This document shows, piece after piece, positions 1 to 8,044 of a DNA stretch of 64,000 nt. Both the position numbers and the translations under genes were made by a program. Below the pieces are notes generated by a model. That model had not been told where the DNA came from. It made no database searches and saw only the letters and a program-made list of their open reading frames with translations. How positions within the stretch are numbered: the first letter of the stretch is position 1; the number at the start of each line of letters is the position of its first letter. This DNA is from Vulcanimicrobiota bacterium (GTDB lineage: Bacteria > Vulcanimicrobiota > Vulcanimicrobiia > Vulcanimicrobiales > Vulcanimicrobiaceae), in assembly GCA_003151115.1 (NCBI GenBank), contig PLWS01000003.1, positions 187,350 to 251,349 on the forward strand, given 5' to 3'.

Positions 1-1
1 C

Positions 2-232
2 AGCGGCATCCGATTCGCGTCCGGCGTGGGCGGCGTCGAGCGCGAAGAATGCGGGCGAGTCGACTCGATCAGCGTAGGGCCGATCGTGTATCAGAATGCT
101 CCCGCTTGCAAATCCCGCAGTATGAGCGGCAACGACGCAATCGTCGGATTCGATTTCATTAAGAATTTCAACATCATCTTCGACTACCCGCAGGCGAAAA
201 TGCTATTGCTTCCACGTGTCCAAAACGGGTAG
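2..232 (+). CDS. Retropepsin-like aspartyl protease, C-terminal fragment (cut by window edge)
   Basis: The reading frame is open from the window edge to a TAG at 230-232, so only about the last 76 residues are visible. They carry the ending typical of clan AA retropepsin-like proteases: a G-F-D-F-I-K-N-F-N segment followed by I-F-D-Y and a short hydrophobic strand. The catalytic DTG loop must lie upstream of the window. A second, broken copy of the same family follows at 272-1838 with a parallel ending (G-N-D-F-L-R-H-F then I-D-Y-P-D), so the two look like tandem paralogues. The family is often exported in bacteria. Substrate unknown. Confidence 0.6.
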   Translation, partial: SGIRFASGVGGVEREECGRVDSISVGPIVYQNAPACKSRSMSGNDAIVGFDFIKNFNIIFDYPQAKMLLLPRVQNG

Positions 233-271
233 GAGCGAAGGTCCCATTTCCTTCGCCTACGGGAGGCTCGG

Positions 272-1838
272 ATGAGTCTATTGGCTGCATTGTTGGGAGC
301 CACGCTCATTTTCGTTTCCGGAAATGACGCTTCCGGATTACTCGCAAAACATACACAATTCGCCGGGTGGCAGGCAGGCGACCCAAGCGTGCCGGGCTGG
401 AACGCTTCGGGGACCCGCACCAACGGCCACGCTGCCGATACGTTCGCCGAAAAGCGCACCGGGATCGTTTACCGCGATACGTTAACAACCGCGGGCGGGC
501 GCGTCAGCATTCAGATGGGCTTCACCGGGACGATGTTCTGGTAATCTAATCCGAACGGTTACGTCGTCAAACAAACCGGAATTCCCGCGCAGGTCGCCTA
601 CGATCTCAATCTCATTCGCAGCGAGACGCTCTCTTCTGTTCGCGACGTCGCAGTAACCGGCTCGGCAAACGTGCGAGGTACGTCAACGGCCGTCATTCGC
701 GTTAAACCCACCGGCGCGCCGCCGATGGACGTGTACGAAGATCCGAACTCCGGTGCATTTCTGCAAGCTATCGTGGACCCGGAAGGCCCGGCCAGAACCG
801 TGGTCTCAGTCGATGCGTATGCGGATGTCGCCCCGGGAAAGAAAATTGTCAGCCAGTGGACCGTCGGCAGTTTGCAGTATGTGCTGACGACAATGACCTC
901 GCAGCGCATCGCCGACGCGGATCTGCTGCCGCCTCAGCCTACCGCGACGTGGAGTTTCGGCGGTGGGACGATTCCTATCGATCTCTTCGACCTGTCCACG
1001 CAAGCCTACGAGCCGCGCGTCGAGCTCACGGTCAACGGGATTACCGGCGTTTTCGTCCTGGACACAGGCACGCAATCGATCGTGCTGTTCGACAATTTTG
1101 CTCGCAGAGTCGGAGTAGTCGCTATCGATGGCGCGGATTTCTCTTCATTCGTCAACCAGCCGCGCTATCAAGGCTACGGCCTCGTAAACACGCTTCGCAG
1201 GTAATAGCACGCTGCACAACGTCATGATCGAGCGAATCAGCGATCCCGACGTTCGAATCGCTGGTCTGATTGGCTGTGATTTTTTTGCCGGGGCAATCGT
1301 TGAAGCAGACCTCTCAAGCCGCACGATGCAGGTTTTTAATCCGGCGAGCGTGCAGCCCGCTGTCACGGCCGGCGCGTACGCCTTTCCCATCGATCTTACC
1401 TCGCGGCGTCCCGTCATCGGGATGCGCCTGTCGGACAACGCCTACGGCTTTCCTTATTTTTCCACCGGCGAACCGTTCTTCATGTATCTTTCGCAGCGGC
1501 TGCGGGAAAATGGCGCAGTGTTAGCCAGCGATCTCTCGACCGAGCACCTCAATCCTACACATGGAACGAGCGGCTTCTTCGGCACCATGATCGAGTCCGA
1601 TCCGGTGCAGATCGCGTACTCAAACTATACAGGTGCCTACGGTTCGGGAAACTGTGTGCTGCTGAACCAGGTTCTCATCGGTCCGTACAAATATCAGAGT
1701 CCGCCGCTTTGTTTTGTCGGATCGGGAGTCTTCGGCGAAGACGGCGGCGAGATCGGCAATGACTTTTTGCGGCATTTTGATTGGACGATCGATTATCCCG
1801 ATGGAAAGTTCGTGTTAACTCCAAACAATTTGCCGTAG
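272..1838 (+). pseudogene. Broken retropepsin-like aspartyl protease (in-frame stop plus frameshift)
   Basis: Three consecutive pieces read as one protein. The first starts at ATG 272 with a short hydrophobic leader and runs into TAA at 542-544. The same frame then stays open to 1204 and contains the protease active-site loop F-V-L-D-T-G-T-Q-S near 1053-1079. It ends at TAA 1202-1204, but shifting frame around 1190-1202 continues directly (…T-L-A-G-N-S-T-L-H-N-V) into a third piece ending at 1838. That last piece carries the family ending G-N-D-F-L-R-H-F and I-D-Y-P-D-G. Rejoined it would be about 520 residues, a normal size for exported clan AA proteases with an N-terminal extension. One nonsense change and one indel separate it from a complete gene, so it is either a young pseudogene or two assembly errors. 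Confidence 0.7.
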
Positions 1839-1859
1839 GCGCCGGGGCCCATGGCGCCT
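1837..1859 (+). terminator. Weak hairpin after the protease remnant
   Basis: Arms AGGCGCC (1837-1843) and GGCGCCT (1853-1859) form a 7-bp G+C-rich stem that overlaps the last stop codon. No T-run follows, so termination activity is doubtful. Confidence 0.3.
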
Positions 1860-1907
1860 CCGCCAGCAGGGTGAAATCAACGCAGCGCTAAGGTCTTGGG
1901 CGCTACG

Positions 1908-1935
1908 TATAATGCGGATGGTTCTTTAGAACCAT
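1908..1935 (+). promoter_or_regulatory. Promoter -10 with perfect palindrome at the start site
   Basis: TATAAT lies at 1908-1913. Immediately after it is a perfect 8-bp inverted repeat, ATGGTTCT (1918-1925) and AGAACCAT (1928-1935), with a 2-bp centre. It covers the expected transcription start near 1920, a classic repressor-operator position. The palindrome could also act as a 5'-end RNA hairpin. No good -35 hexamer is seen 17 bp upstream. The gene served would be the exported protein at 1976. Confidence 0.5.
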
Positions 1936-1975
1936 TCGCTCTGTTTCTCATACTCGTGCTTTGGAGCTTTAGCAC

Positions 1976-3700
1976 ATGAAATTGTCGATCGGCATTAGAC
2001 GCGCGTTTTGTCTAACGGCTTTGATAGTTTTGCAGCTCGTGTGCGCTCGGCCGTCTGCAGCCCAAACTACGTCGCCGCCGTATCAAAGCGTGCGCATTCA
2101 AGTATACGTCTTCGACGCCTCAAACGGAACGGCCGTGCCCGGCGAAAACGTCTACTATGAAGAGTCCGGCGGTCAATACTGTAAGGGCGTGCGGCCGCTG
2201 GGTTCACAATATATCGGCGGCGGCGCCACCGGCGGCGATGGTGTGGCCGATTTCTCTGTTGAGGCGTGCCCGGGCGAAGCGGTGCTTTGGGTAAACGGCG
2301 GATCGCTATTCGACACGAAGCGAATCGCAATAGTCATCAGCCCCGGGCAACGATCGTATGAAGCGCGGATTGGCTTAACGACAAAGAATCGGACCCGTCA
2401 GCCGTCGGACAAATATGACAATCAGAATGAACGGACGCTGCATATCCAGGTTCGCGGTCGCTTGGCAAACGGCACGCTCGTACCTGTGCACTTTGCAGGC
2501 GTATACGATAGAAATGGCCGGCACATCCTCACAACTGACTACAACGGCAACGCCACCGCGAAGGTGCTCGAAGTGATGGGAGAAACGGTAACGCTGCATG
2601 CGGACGGCTCGCATTGGCGTGAAGGAACGGGCTCTTTCATCGTGGGCGCTTCCGAAGGCGTACGGATTACGCGCAACGACGACTATGTGCAGATCGTGCT
2701 CAACGGCGAGGGCGACAACCTCACCGAGGAAGCCACGCTCGACTTTTCGGTGCGCGGCAAGACCGCCAAGAGTCCCACGGCTGTCCATTTTGCGACCATC
2801 TACGATGCAGAGGGCCGTCATATCGCAACGACCGACTATAATGGCCGCGCGACCGCGCACGTCACGGCGAAGCTCGGCGAATCTTACATCGTAAAAGTAG
2901 ATGCCGGAAGCCGCTGGAAACCCGCCAGCAAAGACGTCCTCATCGGAGCGGCGGCCGGAGCCGGCTCTACGGTCGCCTATAATCACATCGCGTTCTTGCT
3001 CGATCCCGCACAAGCGGCAAAAGAACTCGCCGTTGAAGTTCTCAATCACGACACCGACAAGCCTGTTCCGGCAGCATCCGTAACAATTTACAAGCCCGAT
3101 CACTTTCCCGGGACTGCGGTAGCTCGTGCGACCACGGACGCGCATGGGCTAGCCAAGTTCGATGCCGAAGAAGTCGGCAGCGCGCTCTTGAACGGCGAAG
3201 CGCGAGTCGGCGCGGCGCACGGGGGTTCGAAGTCGGAAGTACAAACGCTGGCGGCTTCGTTACTGCAAGGCGAGGCGCCAAAGTATGTGCTTTACATAAA
3301 AGAAAAGCAAGAAACGACGAAGTGGAGCGGCACGTGGTATAGCGGGCCTTACACAATACAGATTTCGGGTGGCACGGGTTCGCTGGGCTATCAGTTCCTA
3401 CGCTCGGACGGTGCAGGCGGGTGCTGCCCGCTGATCGATCAGGGCGGCGGCAGCTGCACGGTCCGTGGGAATGTGGCGACGTGTACGGAGAATGCGCGCT
3501 ACCACGACAGCGCTAAGGACGTACAGCGTTCGAGCGATGTGAAGCTGACGTTGTCTGGCGAAACTATCTCGTCGTTGGCAAAAGTGAAAACAGCCAGCAT
3601 AACTCTGTCGAGCGGGCAACCGTGTCCCGATATCGCCCAATGCACCGGCATGCACCCGGGAGCAGAATTCGACGGGGTCTGGACGCGCAAGAAACCATAA
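1976..3700 (+). CDS. Exported repeat protein with tandem Ig/CarboxypepD-reg-like domains
   Basis: 574 residues. ATG 1976 is preceded by GGAG at 1963-1966. Residues 1-30 form a Sec signal peptide (basic start, hydrophobic core, P-S-A-A-Q cleavage site). After it come β-rich domains. Two tandem copies of about 95 residues (roughly 145-240 and 245-335) share H-F-A-x-x-Y-D and R-H-I-x-T-T-D-Y-N-G. These resemble extracellular transthyretin-like or carboxypeptidase-regulatory-like folds. A further such domain (about 345-435) precedes a Cys-containing C-terminal domain (about 445-574) starting W-S-G-T-W-Y. Function not recognised; an envelope or secreted structural or binding role is the reasonable inference. 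It shares a 17-bp string at its 3' end with the DNA just downstream of the next gene. Confidence 0.6.
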   Translation: MKLSIGIRRAFCLTALIVLQLVCARPSAAQTTSPPYQSVRIQVYVFDASNGTAVPGENVYYEESGGQYCKGVRPLGSQYIGGGATGGDGVADFSVEACPGEAVLWVNGGSLFDTKRIAIVISPGQRSYEARIGLTTKNRTRQPSDKYDNQNERTLHIQVRGRLANGTLVPVHFAGVYDRNGRHILTTDYNGNATAKVLEVMGETVTLHADGSHWREGTGSFIVGASEGVRITRNDDYVQIVLNGEGDNLTEEATLDFSVRGKTAKSPTAVHFATIYDAEGRHIATTDYNGRATAHVTAKLGESYIVKVDAGSRWKPASKDVLIGAAAGAGSTVAYNHIAFLLDPAQAAKELAVEVLNHDTDKPVPAASVTIYKPDHFPGTAVARATTDAHGLAKFDAEEVGSALLNGEARVGAAHGGSKSEVQTLAASLLQGEAPKYVLYIKEKQETTKWSGTWYSGPYTIQISGGTGSLGYQFLRSDGAGGCCPLIDQGGGSCTVRGNVATCTENARYHDSAKDVQRSSDVKLTLSGETISSLAKVKTASITLSSGQPCPDIAQCTGMHPGAEFDGVWTRKKP

Positions 3701-3729
3701 ATGGGCCAATAAAACGGAGAGCATCGACT

Positions 3730-4338
3730 ATGAAGGGCATACGCATCTCACTCGCGGCCGCTGTGCTGACGTTTGTTTCATATGCGCCGGCGGCGGCCGG
3801 CCCATACATGTCTTGGGGACAGTGGACGTCGGATCCAGGCGTTGCATTCCGCCAATGCTGGGATCGCGGCGCGCAAGCGTTGCGTTCCGTCGGCCTATCC
3901 GCGGTGCAAGACGGCCGTTTCTTCCACGGCTCGGACGACGTTTTTACCGCATCACTGGTTTGCTACGATCTCGGAAACCGCTTTATCGTCACGATCACGG
4001 TCGCAGCGCAGGTCGGCGGCGTCAGTTCAATGACTACGGACCAAGTGCGCGACCGGATGCAGGCTGTGATTTTTGGAACGCAAGCGGCAAGCTGCGCATC
4101 GATGTCACCCGTCGGCAACTGGAACTGGTGGAACGGCGGAGTCGCGACGTTCTACGCTAACGGCACCGCGCGGCATTCGAGCGGGTCTCCTGGGGAGTGG
4201 CTGCAACTTTCGGACGGGAGTTACCGCGTTCATTGGGACGCGTATAACTCCGACGATTATTTTAGGATTTCACCCGACGGCATGCATATGCCGGGAAACT
4301 ACAACGGTACAGCCGGCACCGGTACCCGAGCATGCTAA
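3730..4338 (+). CDS. Exported protein of unknown function (202 aa)
   Basis: ATG 3730 has a ribosome site (GGAGA, 3716-3720) and opens a clear signal peptide ending near A-P-A-A-A-G (about residue 23). The frame is open further upstream to 3622 but that part overlaps the previous gene and lacks a start with a ribosome site. The mature part has several Cys and a Trp-rich segment (N-W-N-W-W-N-G-G near residue 138) followed by a β-strand-rich tail with H-W-D-A-Y-N-S-D-D-Y, reminiscent of small lipocalin/META-like domains, though I cannot assign a family. It sits 29 bp after the previous exported protein and is probably co-transcribed, with the terminator at 4371-4400 ending the unit. Confidence 0.55.
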   Translation: MKGIRISLAAAVLTFVSYAPAAAGPYMSWGQWTSDPGVAFRQCWDRGAQALRSVGLSAVQDGRFFHGSDDVFTASLVCYDLGNRFIVTITVAAQVGGVSSMTTDQVRDRMQAVIFGTQAASCASMSPVGNWNWWNGGVATFYANGTARHSSGSPGEWLQLSDGSYRVHWDAYNSDDYFRISPDGMHMPGNYNGTAGTGTRAC

Positions 4339-4370
4339 AACGCTGGACGCGCAAGAAACGGTAACACAAG

Positions 4371-4400
4371 AAAAAAGCCCGATAAAATACCGGGCTTTTT
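4371..4400 (+). terminator. Bidirectional intrinsic terminator
   Basis: AAAAAAGCCCG, an A+T-rich loop, then CGGGCTTTTT. The 5-bp G+C stem is flanked by an A-run on the left and a T-run on the right, so it works in both directions. It ends the plus-strand exported-protein unit and also lies just past the 3' end of the minus-strand tRNA-Arg. Confidence 0.85.
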
Positions 4401-4407
4401 CTACAAT

Positions 4408-4481
4408 CGCGGTCGGAGGGACTCGAACCCCCAACCTACAAGTTCGTAGCCTGTTGCTCTATCCAATTGAGCTACGACCGC
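4408..4481 (-). tRNA. tRNA-Arg (anticodon ACG)
   Basis: Read on the minus strand it folds into a full cloverleaf. The 7-bp acceptor stem is GCGGTCG with CGACCGC. The D arm is GCTC…GAGC, and the anticodon loop is CTACGAA with anticodon ACG (read as ICG after deamination). The T arm GGGGG-TTCGAGT-CCCTC pairs with one G-T wobble. CCA is not encoded after the discriminator G. Length 74 nt. Confidence 0.95.
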
Positions 4482-4485
4482 ACAG

Positions 4486-4516
4486 CCCCGAGTGATACCT
4501 CGGGGTTTATTTTTTC
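4486..4516 (+). terminator. Hairpin with T-rich tail between the tRNA genes
   Basis: CCCCGAG (4486-4492) pairs with CTCGGGG (4499-4505) and is followed by TTTATTTTTT, a good intrinsic terminator on the plus strand. The tRNAs are on the minus strand, so this one would stop transcription entering from the left rather than end the tRNAs. Confidence 0.6.
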
Positions 4517-4537
4517 CCTTTCATTCGCGCGAAAACT

Positions 4538-4625
4538 CGGAGAGGGAGGGATTCGAACCCTCGGACAGTTTTTAGCCGTCGGTCATTTAGCAAACGACTG
4601 GTTTCAGCCACTCACCCACCTCTCC
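4538..4625 (-). tRNA. tRNA-Ser (anticodon GCT)
   Basis: Minus-strand class II tRNA. The acceptor stem is GGAGAGG with CCTCTCC. The anticodon stem GTCGT/ATGAC holds loop TTGCTAA with anticodon GCT, for AGC/AGU serine codons. A long variable arm follows, and then the T arm GAGGG-TTCGAAT-CCCTC. CCA is not encoded. Length 88 nt, normal for tRNA-Ser. Confidence 0.95.
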
Positions 4626-4664
4626 CGAGCGCCACCCACTATACCATAAGCGCCGCGCAGCTCC

Positions 4665-5195
4665 CTAGTCCGGCGGCGCGCGGGGCGCCGCGATCGGCTC
4701 GTCAACGAACTCGGCTTTCACGGCGCGCGTATTCGGCCGGCGCACGAGCAGCGCGTCGACGCCGGCAAACCGCCCGACCGGCAGAACGATACAAAAGAAC
4801 GATAGCGCGAGCGCTACGCCGTTGAGCGTACCGACTCCAGACCAGTGGAACTCGCCCGCTGCCGCCAGATAGTTCAGCGCCAAGAAACAGCCCACGAGTC
4901 CGCCAAGCGGCGTAAGGAACCCAAGCAAGAGACTGATGCCTGTGAGAACTTCTCCCAGACGCACGAGCTCCGCAAACAGGCCGACGTTCGGCGTAACCGT
5001 GTTTATCAGAAAGTCATGATAGAAGCCCGTACTGGTTTGCGTCGCGTGGGCGAGCATTTGACCCATGTAACCGTTGGGCGGCATGAACATCGCCGGATTC
5101 AAAAACTTCGGAATGCCGCGTACGAGCCAAAACGCTCCCGCGTAGAGCCGGAAAATTAGCAACCAGCCTGAAACCGCCGGACGCGCAACGATCAT
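4665..5195 (-). CDS. DoxX family membrane protein
   Basis: 176 residues with four hydrophobic segments and the DoxX/SURF4-like pattern: an N-terminal R-L-Y-x-G-x-F-W-L-x-x-G segment, G-E-x-x-x-G-x-x-L-L-L-G-F-L-T-P in the middle, and a last helix near residues 120-145. DoxX proteins are small integral membrane proteins linked to redox and quinone-related functions in several bacteria; the precise role here is unknown. ATG 5195 overlaps the stop of the upstream glycosyltransferase (ATGA), which fixes the start and argues for coupled translation. The longer open frame upstream is antisense-like overlap with that gene. It is the last gene of a long minus-strand operon, followed by the tRNA-Ser. 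Confidence 0.85.
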   Translation of the reverse strand: MIVARPAVSGWLLIFRLYAGAFWLVRGIPKFLNPAMFMPPNGYMGQMLAHATQTSTGFYHDFLINTVTPNVGLFAELVRLGEVLTGISLLLGFLTPLGGLVGCFLALNYLAAAGEFHWSGVGTLNGVALALSFFCIVLPVGRFAGVDALLVRRPNTRAVKAEFVDEPIAAPRAPPD

Positions 5196-6331
5196 GCGAT
5201 GGCCTCCTGCGGACCTTCTGCGGCGAGCGCCCGAATGGCGCCTGCCACCTCGCGCGCCGCGTCGGGTTTTGCGAGCGCGCGCATCGCGGATCGCATATCG
5301 CTGCGCACGGATTCCGAAGACAACAACCCCGAGATGGCGCGTGGCAGATCGTGCGCGCGCTTCACGCGGATCGCCGCCCGCCCGTCGACGAGATAGCGCG
5401 TATTGCGTTCTTCTTGCCCGGGCAGCGGCTTGAACAACACCATCGGAACCTCCGCCGCGAGCGCCTCGGCCGACGTCAGGCCGCCGGGTTTGGTGATCAG
5501 CAGATCGGCAGCGTGCATATACTCGTCGACGTTTCCGACAAAACCCATTACGCGCACGGGATAGCGCACGCCATGCGCGGCCTCGAGCACGCGGTCGCCG
5601 GAGCGGCTGCTGCGTCCGACGATCGCCACGGCGCAAATCGGCAGCTCCAGCGCGTCGAGTTCCCGCATCATCGTCGAAAGCGGGCCGATGCCAAGCCCGC
5701 CGCCCATCATCAGCACGATCGATCGGTCACGGGGCAGATCGAGTTTCCCGCGCAGCGCCGGAACGTCGGGCGGGAGCTTTCCGAACGACGCGCCCACCGG
5801 AATGCCCGAAACGATCACGCGCTCCGGACGAATGCCGCGGGCGATCATCGTCGCCCGCATCTCCGGTGTGGCGACGGCATAACGCTCGATGTTCTCGTGC
5901 ATCCAAAAACTGTGCACGGCAAAGTCCGTCACGACGCCCAGGACGGGCGGAGCGTCGGCGAATTGTTTTTTATATTCCGCCATAACGCCGCAAGGAAATG
6001 CGTGCGTGCAGATGACGACGTCCGGCTTGTACTCATGCATCATGCCGCGCAGATTTCCCGCCGTAAATTGGTGGATCCATGTGCGGAACGGACCGACTTC
6101 AGTGGCCTGCTCGGCCCGATGGTAAAGGAAACGGTACATTTGCGGAAGCGTTTTGACCATCCCGATGTAGCCGTCGGAGACGACGCGTGAAACGACCGAT
6201 GCCGCGTACTTGTACGAGTCGACGACCGCCGACTCGAACGCGGGATCCTCGCGCTCCAGTTCGGCGCGCAGCGCCGAAGCCGCGGCCATATGGCCGACGC
6301 CGACGTTAGCCGACAGAAAGAGCGCGCGGAT
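5192..6331 (-). CDS. MGDG synthase / MurG-like glycosyltransferase, apparent ATC start
   Basis: A GT28-type glycosyltransferase related to MGDG synthase and diacylglycerol glucosyltransferase (UgtP). These transfer a sugar from UDP-sugar to diacylglycerol at the membrane. Seen: the N-terminal loop V-G-V-G-H, a middle segment P-D-V-V-I-C-T-H-A-F-P, the C-terminal sugar-nucleotide region L-I-T-K-P-G-G-L-T-S-A-E-A-L-A and P-x-P-G-Q-E-E-R-N. Oddity: the first ATG (6289) lies directly after V-G-V-G-H. No ATG, GTG or TTG exists between it and the in-frame TGA at 6362-6364. Starting at ATC 6331 gives a family-like N-terminus (M)-R-A-L-F-L-S-A-N-V-G-V-G-H. AAGGAG lies 10 nt upstream, and the ATC forms a TAATC junction with the preceding stop, the same geometry as TAATG junctions elsewhere. 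379 aa from ATC. Confidence 0.85.
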   Translation of the reverse strand: MRALFLSANVGVGHMAAASALRAELEREDPAFESAVVDSYKYAASVVSRVVSDGYIGMVKTLPQMYRFLYHRAEQATEVGPFRTWIHQFTAGNLRGMMHEYKPDVVICTHAFPCGVMAEYKKQFADAPPVLGVVTDFAVHSFWMHENIERYAVATPEMRATMIARGIRPERVIVSGIPVGASFGKLPPDVPALRGKLDLPRDRSIVLMMGGGLGIGPLSTMMRELDALELPICAVAIVGRSSRSGDRVLEAAHGVRYPVRVMGFVGNVDEYMHAADLLITKPGGLTSAEALAAEVPMVLFKPLPGQEERNTRYLVDGRAAIRVKRAHDLPRAISGLLSSESVRSDMRSAMRALAKPDAAREVAGAIRALAAEGPQEAIA

Positions 6332-6618
6332 TACTCGGCGGCTCCTTGGCCGCCCGATTCTTCAGCGAGCACGAAGAAGTCATCTAGAATCTCTTGAGCG
6401 AGCGCTTCGTCTTTTAGCAGATTTCCCTGCGCGTCGGTAACGACGAACTCGTCCTGCGTCTCGCAGTACAGCACGGCAAACGCGTTATGCTCTTCATCTT
6501 CCACCAGGCCGACGACTTCGAACTCGAGCTCCTTATCCTCGCCGGTCGTCTTAATGACGAGAACGTCTTTCAGTTCGAGATCGCGTTGCGCTTGGCCGGA
6601 TTCGCCGTCGGTTGACAT
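6331..6618 (-). CDS. DUF1292 family protein (YrzB-like)
   Basis: 95 residues, acidic. The core E-L-E-F-E-V-V-G-L-V-E-D-E-E-H-N-A-F-A and the segment Y-C-E-T-Q-D-E match DUF1292 (UPF0473), a small conserved protein of unknown biochemical role. In monoderm genomes it is usually next to ruvX/yrrK and mltG, which is the case here: it lies 9 bp after mltG. AGGAG precedes the ATG. Its TAA stop overlaps by one base with the putative ATC start of the next gene. Confidence 0.85.
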   Translation of the reverse strand: MSTDGESGQAQRDLELKDVLVIKTTGEDKELEFEVVGLVEDEEHNAFAVLYCETQDEFVVTDAQGNLLKDEALAQEILDDFFVLAEESGGQGAAE

Positions 6619-6627
6619 AGCGGTCTC

Positions 6628-7617
6628 CTATTTCAAGTATTTGGCGACGTTCGCATTTTGCTCGGCTAAAGTCTTTGCAAACGCGTGATGTCCGTGGCCC
6701 TTGTAAACGTAGTACAGAAACTCCGAGGGTCGCGGATTGAGTGCGGCGACCAGGGAAGGGCGTCCCGGATTGGCGATGGGTGTCGGCGGCAACCCTTGGT
6801 GCAGGTAGCTATTATACGGCGAATCGATACGTAAATCACTGTACGTGATGACGGTTTGGTGCGTGGGCAGCGCATATTCGATCGTCGCGTCCACCTCCAG
6901 CGGCATACCCAACCGCAGGCGGTTGTAATAGACGCCGGCCATGAGCGGGCGCTCGTCATCGGCCTTCGCCTCGCGTTCGATCAGCGAAGCCAGCGTCACG
7001 ACCTGCGGCACGGTCAATCCGCGCGCACGCGCTTTTCGGGCGGCATCCGCCGGCAGCTCTTTGCGGAATTGCGCGCTCATGATCGCTTCGACCGTAGCGG
7101 GCGAAGCCCCAAGCGGCATGAGGTACGTGTCGGGAAAGAGATAGCCTTCCATGTTGGCTGTGCGAAAGCCGTCGACGACGATGGTGTCGCGCAAGAAGGC
7201 CGCCGCGTATGATTGCGCGTCGCCGAAGCCTTCGGTCTCCAATTGCGCGGCGATTTGCTTGGCAGTATATCCTTCGGGGATCGTGATCCATTTGGCGATC
7301 TGCGCGCCGCCGGTTTGCAAACGGCGCAGAATCTCGGCTTCGGTTTGGTGCGGGGTGAAACGGAACTCTCCGGCGCGAGCCTGGGTGTCGGCGTGCATCG
7401 CCTTGGCATACAAGCGAAAGATCTGCGTGTTGCCGATGATCCCTGTGGCGTGCAGCTGGGCGGCGATATCCGAAAACGTAGAGCCTTGCGGAATCACCAC
7501 GCCTGTGGTCGAGGCCGGCCGCGAACGATCGCCGTAAATTCCGTAACCAATCCACGCCGCGACCACAAGAATAGCGAGCACGGCCAACAGCGTGAGAGAC
7601 CGGATGGCGCGCATCAT
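6628..7617 (-). CDS. mltG: Endolytic murein transglycosylase MltG (YceG-like)
   Basis: 329 residues, usual length. One N-terminal membrane anchor (about residues 6-26), a LysM-like stretch (V-I-P-Q-G-S-T-F-S-D-I-A-A-Q-L, about 41-55), then the YceG catalytic domain. The motif A-S-L-I-E-R-E-A with Glu near 214, followed by V-Y-Y-N-R-L-R-L-G-M-P-L, matches the active site that cuts nascent glycan strands and releases them from the membrane. ATG 7617 overlaps the ruvX stop (ATGA). The pairing with ruvX and DUF1292 is a conserved arrangement. Confidence 0.95.
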   Translation of the reverse strand: MMRAIRSLTLLAVLAILVVAAWIGYGIYGDRSRPASTTGVVIPQGSTFSDIAAQLHATGIIGNTQIFRLYAKAMHADTQARAGEFRFTPHQTEAEILRRLQTGGAQIAKWITIPEGYTAKQIAAQLETEGFGDAQSYAAAFLRDTIVVDGFRTANMEGYLFPDTYLMPLGASPATVEAIMSAQFRKELPADAARKARARGLTVPQVVTLASLIEREAKADDERPLMAGVYYNRLRLGMPLEVDATIEYALPTHQTVITYSDLRIDSPYNSYLHQGLPPTPIANPGRPSLVAALNPRPSEFLYYVYKGHGHHAFAKTLAEQNANVAKYLK

Positions 7618-8042
7618 GAGCGGGGCGCCGTTCCGCGCCGGCGCGCGAGAAACGTTTCCAAGATCAAAGCGGCGGCCATCTTATCGACGACCGTCTTTCG
7701 TTTGGCCCGCCGCACGTCGGCGGCGATCAGCGTCTTCTGTGCCTGCGCCGTGGTCAACCGCTCGTCCACGCGGTGAATCGGGCCGGTGAACTGCTTTGCG
7801 AGTTGCTCCACAAAGCGATCGGTCTGTTCGGCGGCAGGTCCGCGCTCGCCCGAGAGCCGCAGCGGATCGCCGACGACGAGCTCACCGGCTTCATACTCGC
7901 GCGCCAGATCGGCGATCCGTACCAAATCCGCGCGCAAGTTCGTGCGCTCTAAAACCGCAACCGGCAGCGCGAAGCTTTCGCCCGGATCGCTCACGGCAAC
8001 GCCGATGCGTTTGCTTCCAACGTCGAGCGCCATCACCGGCAT
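7614..8042 (-). CDS. ruvX: RuvX / YqgF family RNase H-like nuclease
   Basis: 142 residues. The fold opens with A-L-D-V-G-S-K-R-I-G-V-A-V-S-D, which carries the first catalytic Asp of the RNase H fold, and V-D-E-R-L-T-T carries a second conserved acid. The family acts in 16S rRNA 5'-end processing or as a Holliday-junction resolvase homologue. Start ATG 8042 is chosen because the family begins a few residues before A-L-D-V-G; a longer open frame runs back through recO but is only overlap. It is 2 bp after the recO stop and overlaps mltG by ATGA. Confidence 0.92.
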   Translation of the reverse strand: MPVMALDVGSKRIGVAVSDPGESFALPVAVLERTNLRADLVRIADLAREYEAGELVVGDPLRLSGERGPAAEQTDRFVEQLAKQFTGPIHRVDERLTTAQAQKTLIAADVRRAKRKTVVDKMAAALILETFLARRRGTAPRS

Positions 8043-8044
8043 CT

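Noticed and set aside
5199-6190. Plus-strand frames opposite the MGDG-like glycosyltransferase
   Set aside because: Antisense shadows; the minus-strand frame has clear family motifs.
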